From Oscillospiraceae bacterium (GTDB lineage Bacteria > Bacillota > Clostridia > Oscillospirales > Acutalibacteraceae), in contig SVON01000009.1 in the NCBI GenBank assembly GCA_015066365.1, positions 1 to 56,891 on the forward strand: a stretch of 56,891 nucleotides of DNA, given 5' to 3'. The position numbers and the translations under genes are program-made. Positions 55,971-56,891 of the stretch are shown piece by piece. The notes under the pieces were generated by a model. It was not told where the DNA came from. It searched no databases and saw only the letters and a list, made by a program, of their open reading frames with translations. Position 1 is the stretch's first letter; every line of letters starts with the position of its first letter.

Positions 55971-56425
55971 TTATCCACCAGCACGCCACCGGTCGTATTA
56001 CTCAACCGCCGGAGGGCAAACTGGGAATAATCTGCCCCTGCTTGCATAGAATAGGGGTTGACACCATCAGTATTTTGTGGTATGTTGGTGTTGGAAAGAC
56101 CACCGTTGGATACAGGCGACGATGTAAAATCGTTTGATCTGTAGTCGCCTTCGGTGGCTTTTCTTATTTGTGTGATATCATTTAGCTGTCTTCCTCGGTC
56201 GGCAATTTTAATATTGACTCTTCCCGTATAGTAATTCTGTCCTACTTTGAACAATACGGTAGCGTGTTCAAATCCCCCGGTCGCATCCGGGTGAATATGA
56301 CCACCCTCACCATCGTCAACATTTCGCCAATCATAAGCAACCCGTAAAAGATCATCGAGTTCCGTAGATACTCTCGACTTAGCGTCGATAACATCAGGGT
56401 CTCTTGCTGTACGCCGTCCTCGACC
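55971..56425 (-). pseudogene. C-terminal fragment of a phage-associated LPD-type polyvalent protein
   Basis: The minus-strand frame reads RDPDVIDAKSRVSTELDDLL..., VDDGEGGHIHPDATGG and ATVLFKVGQNYYTGRVNIKI, followed by ITQIRKATEGDYRS. This resembles the large polyvalent protein-associated domains found in MuF/phage head proteins. A stop codon bounds the fragment at its 5' end, no start or ribosome site exists, and its 3' end runs into the REP-like repeat. It is a decayed remnant. The family name is from memory of the pattern. Confidence 0.6.
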
Positions 56426-56543
56426 ACCCGTTTATCAACACACAGCAACATCTGTGTTGGTGCCTACGCGACATTCGGCTGCGCCGAAGTCGGTCAACTA
56501 TGCGGCAACGCCGCATAGTTGAGGTAGGGCCAGTAAGCATAAG

Positions 56544-56575
56544 AAAAAGACCCGGACGAATTGTCCGGGTCTTTT
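56544..56575 (-). terminator. Second terminator downstream of the rRNA operon
   Basis: A stem AAGACCCGGAC/GTCCGGGTCTT with a 5-nt loop and T/A runs, following the 5S-like fragment at 56580-56606. Confidence 0.85.
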
Positions 56576-56579
56576 CTTA

Positions 56580-56606
56580 TGTGTTGGCGCCTACCTATCT
56601 TACCAG
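56580..56606 (-). repeat. 27-bp fragment of the 5S rRNA 3' end
   Basis: It is identical to the 27 bases at 56792-56818 spanning the 3' end of the 5S rRNA (GGTAAGATAGGTAGGCGCC core). It stops after CTGG, so there is no functional 5S. A shorter imperfect copy begins near 56453 (GTTGGTGCCTAC). Confidence 0.85.
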
Positions 56607-56754
56607 TGCCGCTTGTTGCGGCAACAAGCAAGTGCTTTCCTCACGTTACGTTTGCCGCAACCCGAGAATGGGCGATGCCCATTCTCCCATTGTTAAGCAC
56701 ACCCTCTAAATTGTCCGGAGAGCGTGCCCTGGTAAGATAAACAAGCACAAATAG

Positions 56755-56792
56755 AAAAACAGACCACACGGAAATCCGTGTGGTCTGTTTTT
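56755..56792 (-). terminator. Terminator of the rRNA operon
   Basis: A stem ACAGACCACACGG/CCGTGTGGTCTGT with a 4-nt loop and T5 on the minus strand, right after the 5S rRNA end. Confidence 0.93.
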
Positions 56793-56794
56793 GT

Positions 56795-56891
56795 GTTGGC
56801 GCCTACCTATCTTACCAGGCCGCTTCCAGCCAAGTATTGTCGGCACGAGTGAGCTTAACTGCTGTGTTCGGGATGGGAACAGGTGTACCCT
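56795..56891 (-). rRNA. rrf: 5S ribosomal RNA, 3' part
   Basis: The minus strand shows the conserved core of 5S rRNA: GGGTACACCTGTTCCCATCC, GAACACAGCAGTTAAGC, and the 3' end GGTAAGATAGGTAGGCGCC. The 5' end lies beyond the window. It marks the end of an rRNA operon transcribed leftwards. The 3' end is estimated by eye. Confidence 0.95.

Larger units (their letters stand above)
56426..56754. other. Non-coding gap with clustered perfect palindromes
   Basis: No gene is supported in this stretch. It holds four perfect palindromes with mostly 1- or 3-nt loops: TTCGGC-TGC-GCCGAA (56474-56488), CAACTATGCGGC-AAC-GCCGCATAGTTG (56495-56521), GCTTGTTGC-G-GCAACAAGC (56611-56629) and GAGAATGGGC-GAT-GCCCATTCTC (56664-56686), besides the 5S fragment and terminator listed separately. 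They look like repeat-derived hairpins; a function is unknown. Confidence 0.75.

Noticed and set aside
56404-56709. A 101-codon plus-strand frame near the rRNA end
   Set aside because: It crosses palindromes, a terminator and a 5S fragment, has no ribosome site, and its product is of mixed composition.

Overview
The window looks like chromosomal DNA from a GC-rich, spore-forming Clostridia bacterium, most likely in the Oscillospirales/Ruminococcaceae. The reasons are a complete spoIIIA sporulation operon, the clostridial order asp23-nusB-xseA-xseB-ispA-dxs-tlyA-nadK-argR-recN, a two-gene SufC/SufB iron-sulfur pair, many TTG and GTG starts with strong AGGAGG sites, and sigma-A promoters with near-consensus boxes and 17-base spacers. 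Nearly all genes are on the minus strand. No species is named because no search could be run.

Layout. 1-274: end of a Val-Asp-Phe tRNA cluster with its promoter. 304-2325: hslO, a methyltransferase and yerC. 2345-5350: tyrS and recN. 5390-13641: argR, nadK, tlyA, dxs, ispA, xseB, xseA, a TsaD-like gene, nusB and asp23. 13679-18435: spoIIIAH to spoIIIAA. 18485-21751: a 45-residue zinc-finger-like gene missed by length cut-offs, tspO, a solitary mazF, a lipoprotein, nnrD and a membrane protein. 21809-26510: asparaginase, a GH78-like enzyme and a RACo-like ASKHA/ferredoxin protein. 26599-26966: tRNA-Arg with a duplicated 3' end and terminator. 27088-34125: YetF-like and DUF4363 genes, a D-Ala-D-Ala carboxypeptidase, HtrA, a two-component system and hemW. 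34206-38855: zapA, a U32 peptidase, and a secreted Big2-domain protein flanked by a second copy of the U32 gene's last codons. 38876-43565: a TetR group, SufB/SufC and trmL.

The most unusual part is 43568-53026. One four-gene operon encodes an HprK-like kinase, a PqqD-like protein, an S24/S26-type peptidase and an ABC exporter, with no recognisable peptide precursor or radical-SAM enzyme. Beside it is a compact phage head and packaging operon: small protein, TerS-like, coiled-coil protein, TerL, small membrane protein, portal, scaffold-like, major capsid and two small genes. It starts from a consensus promoter carrying a perfect LexA-type SOS box (CGAAC-N4-GTTCG) and ends at a strong terminator. 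No integrase, tail, lysis or replication gene is present. It may be a decayed prophage, or an SOS-induced tail-less capsid cassette comparable in gene content to capsid-forming phage-inducible islands.

53045-56891 holds two tandem MmgE/PrpD genes, a decayed phage-type domain, palindromic repeats and the 3' end of an rRNA operon (5S rRNA). A recurring theme is short duplication of gene 3' ends: tRNA-Arg plus terminator, 5S rRNA plus terminator, and the U32 gene end.
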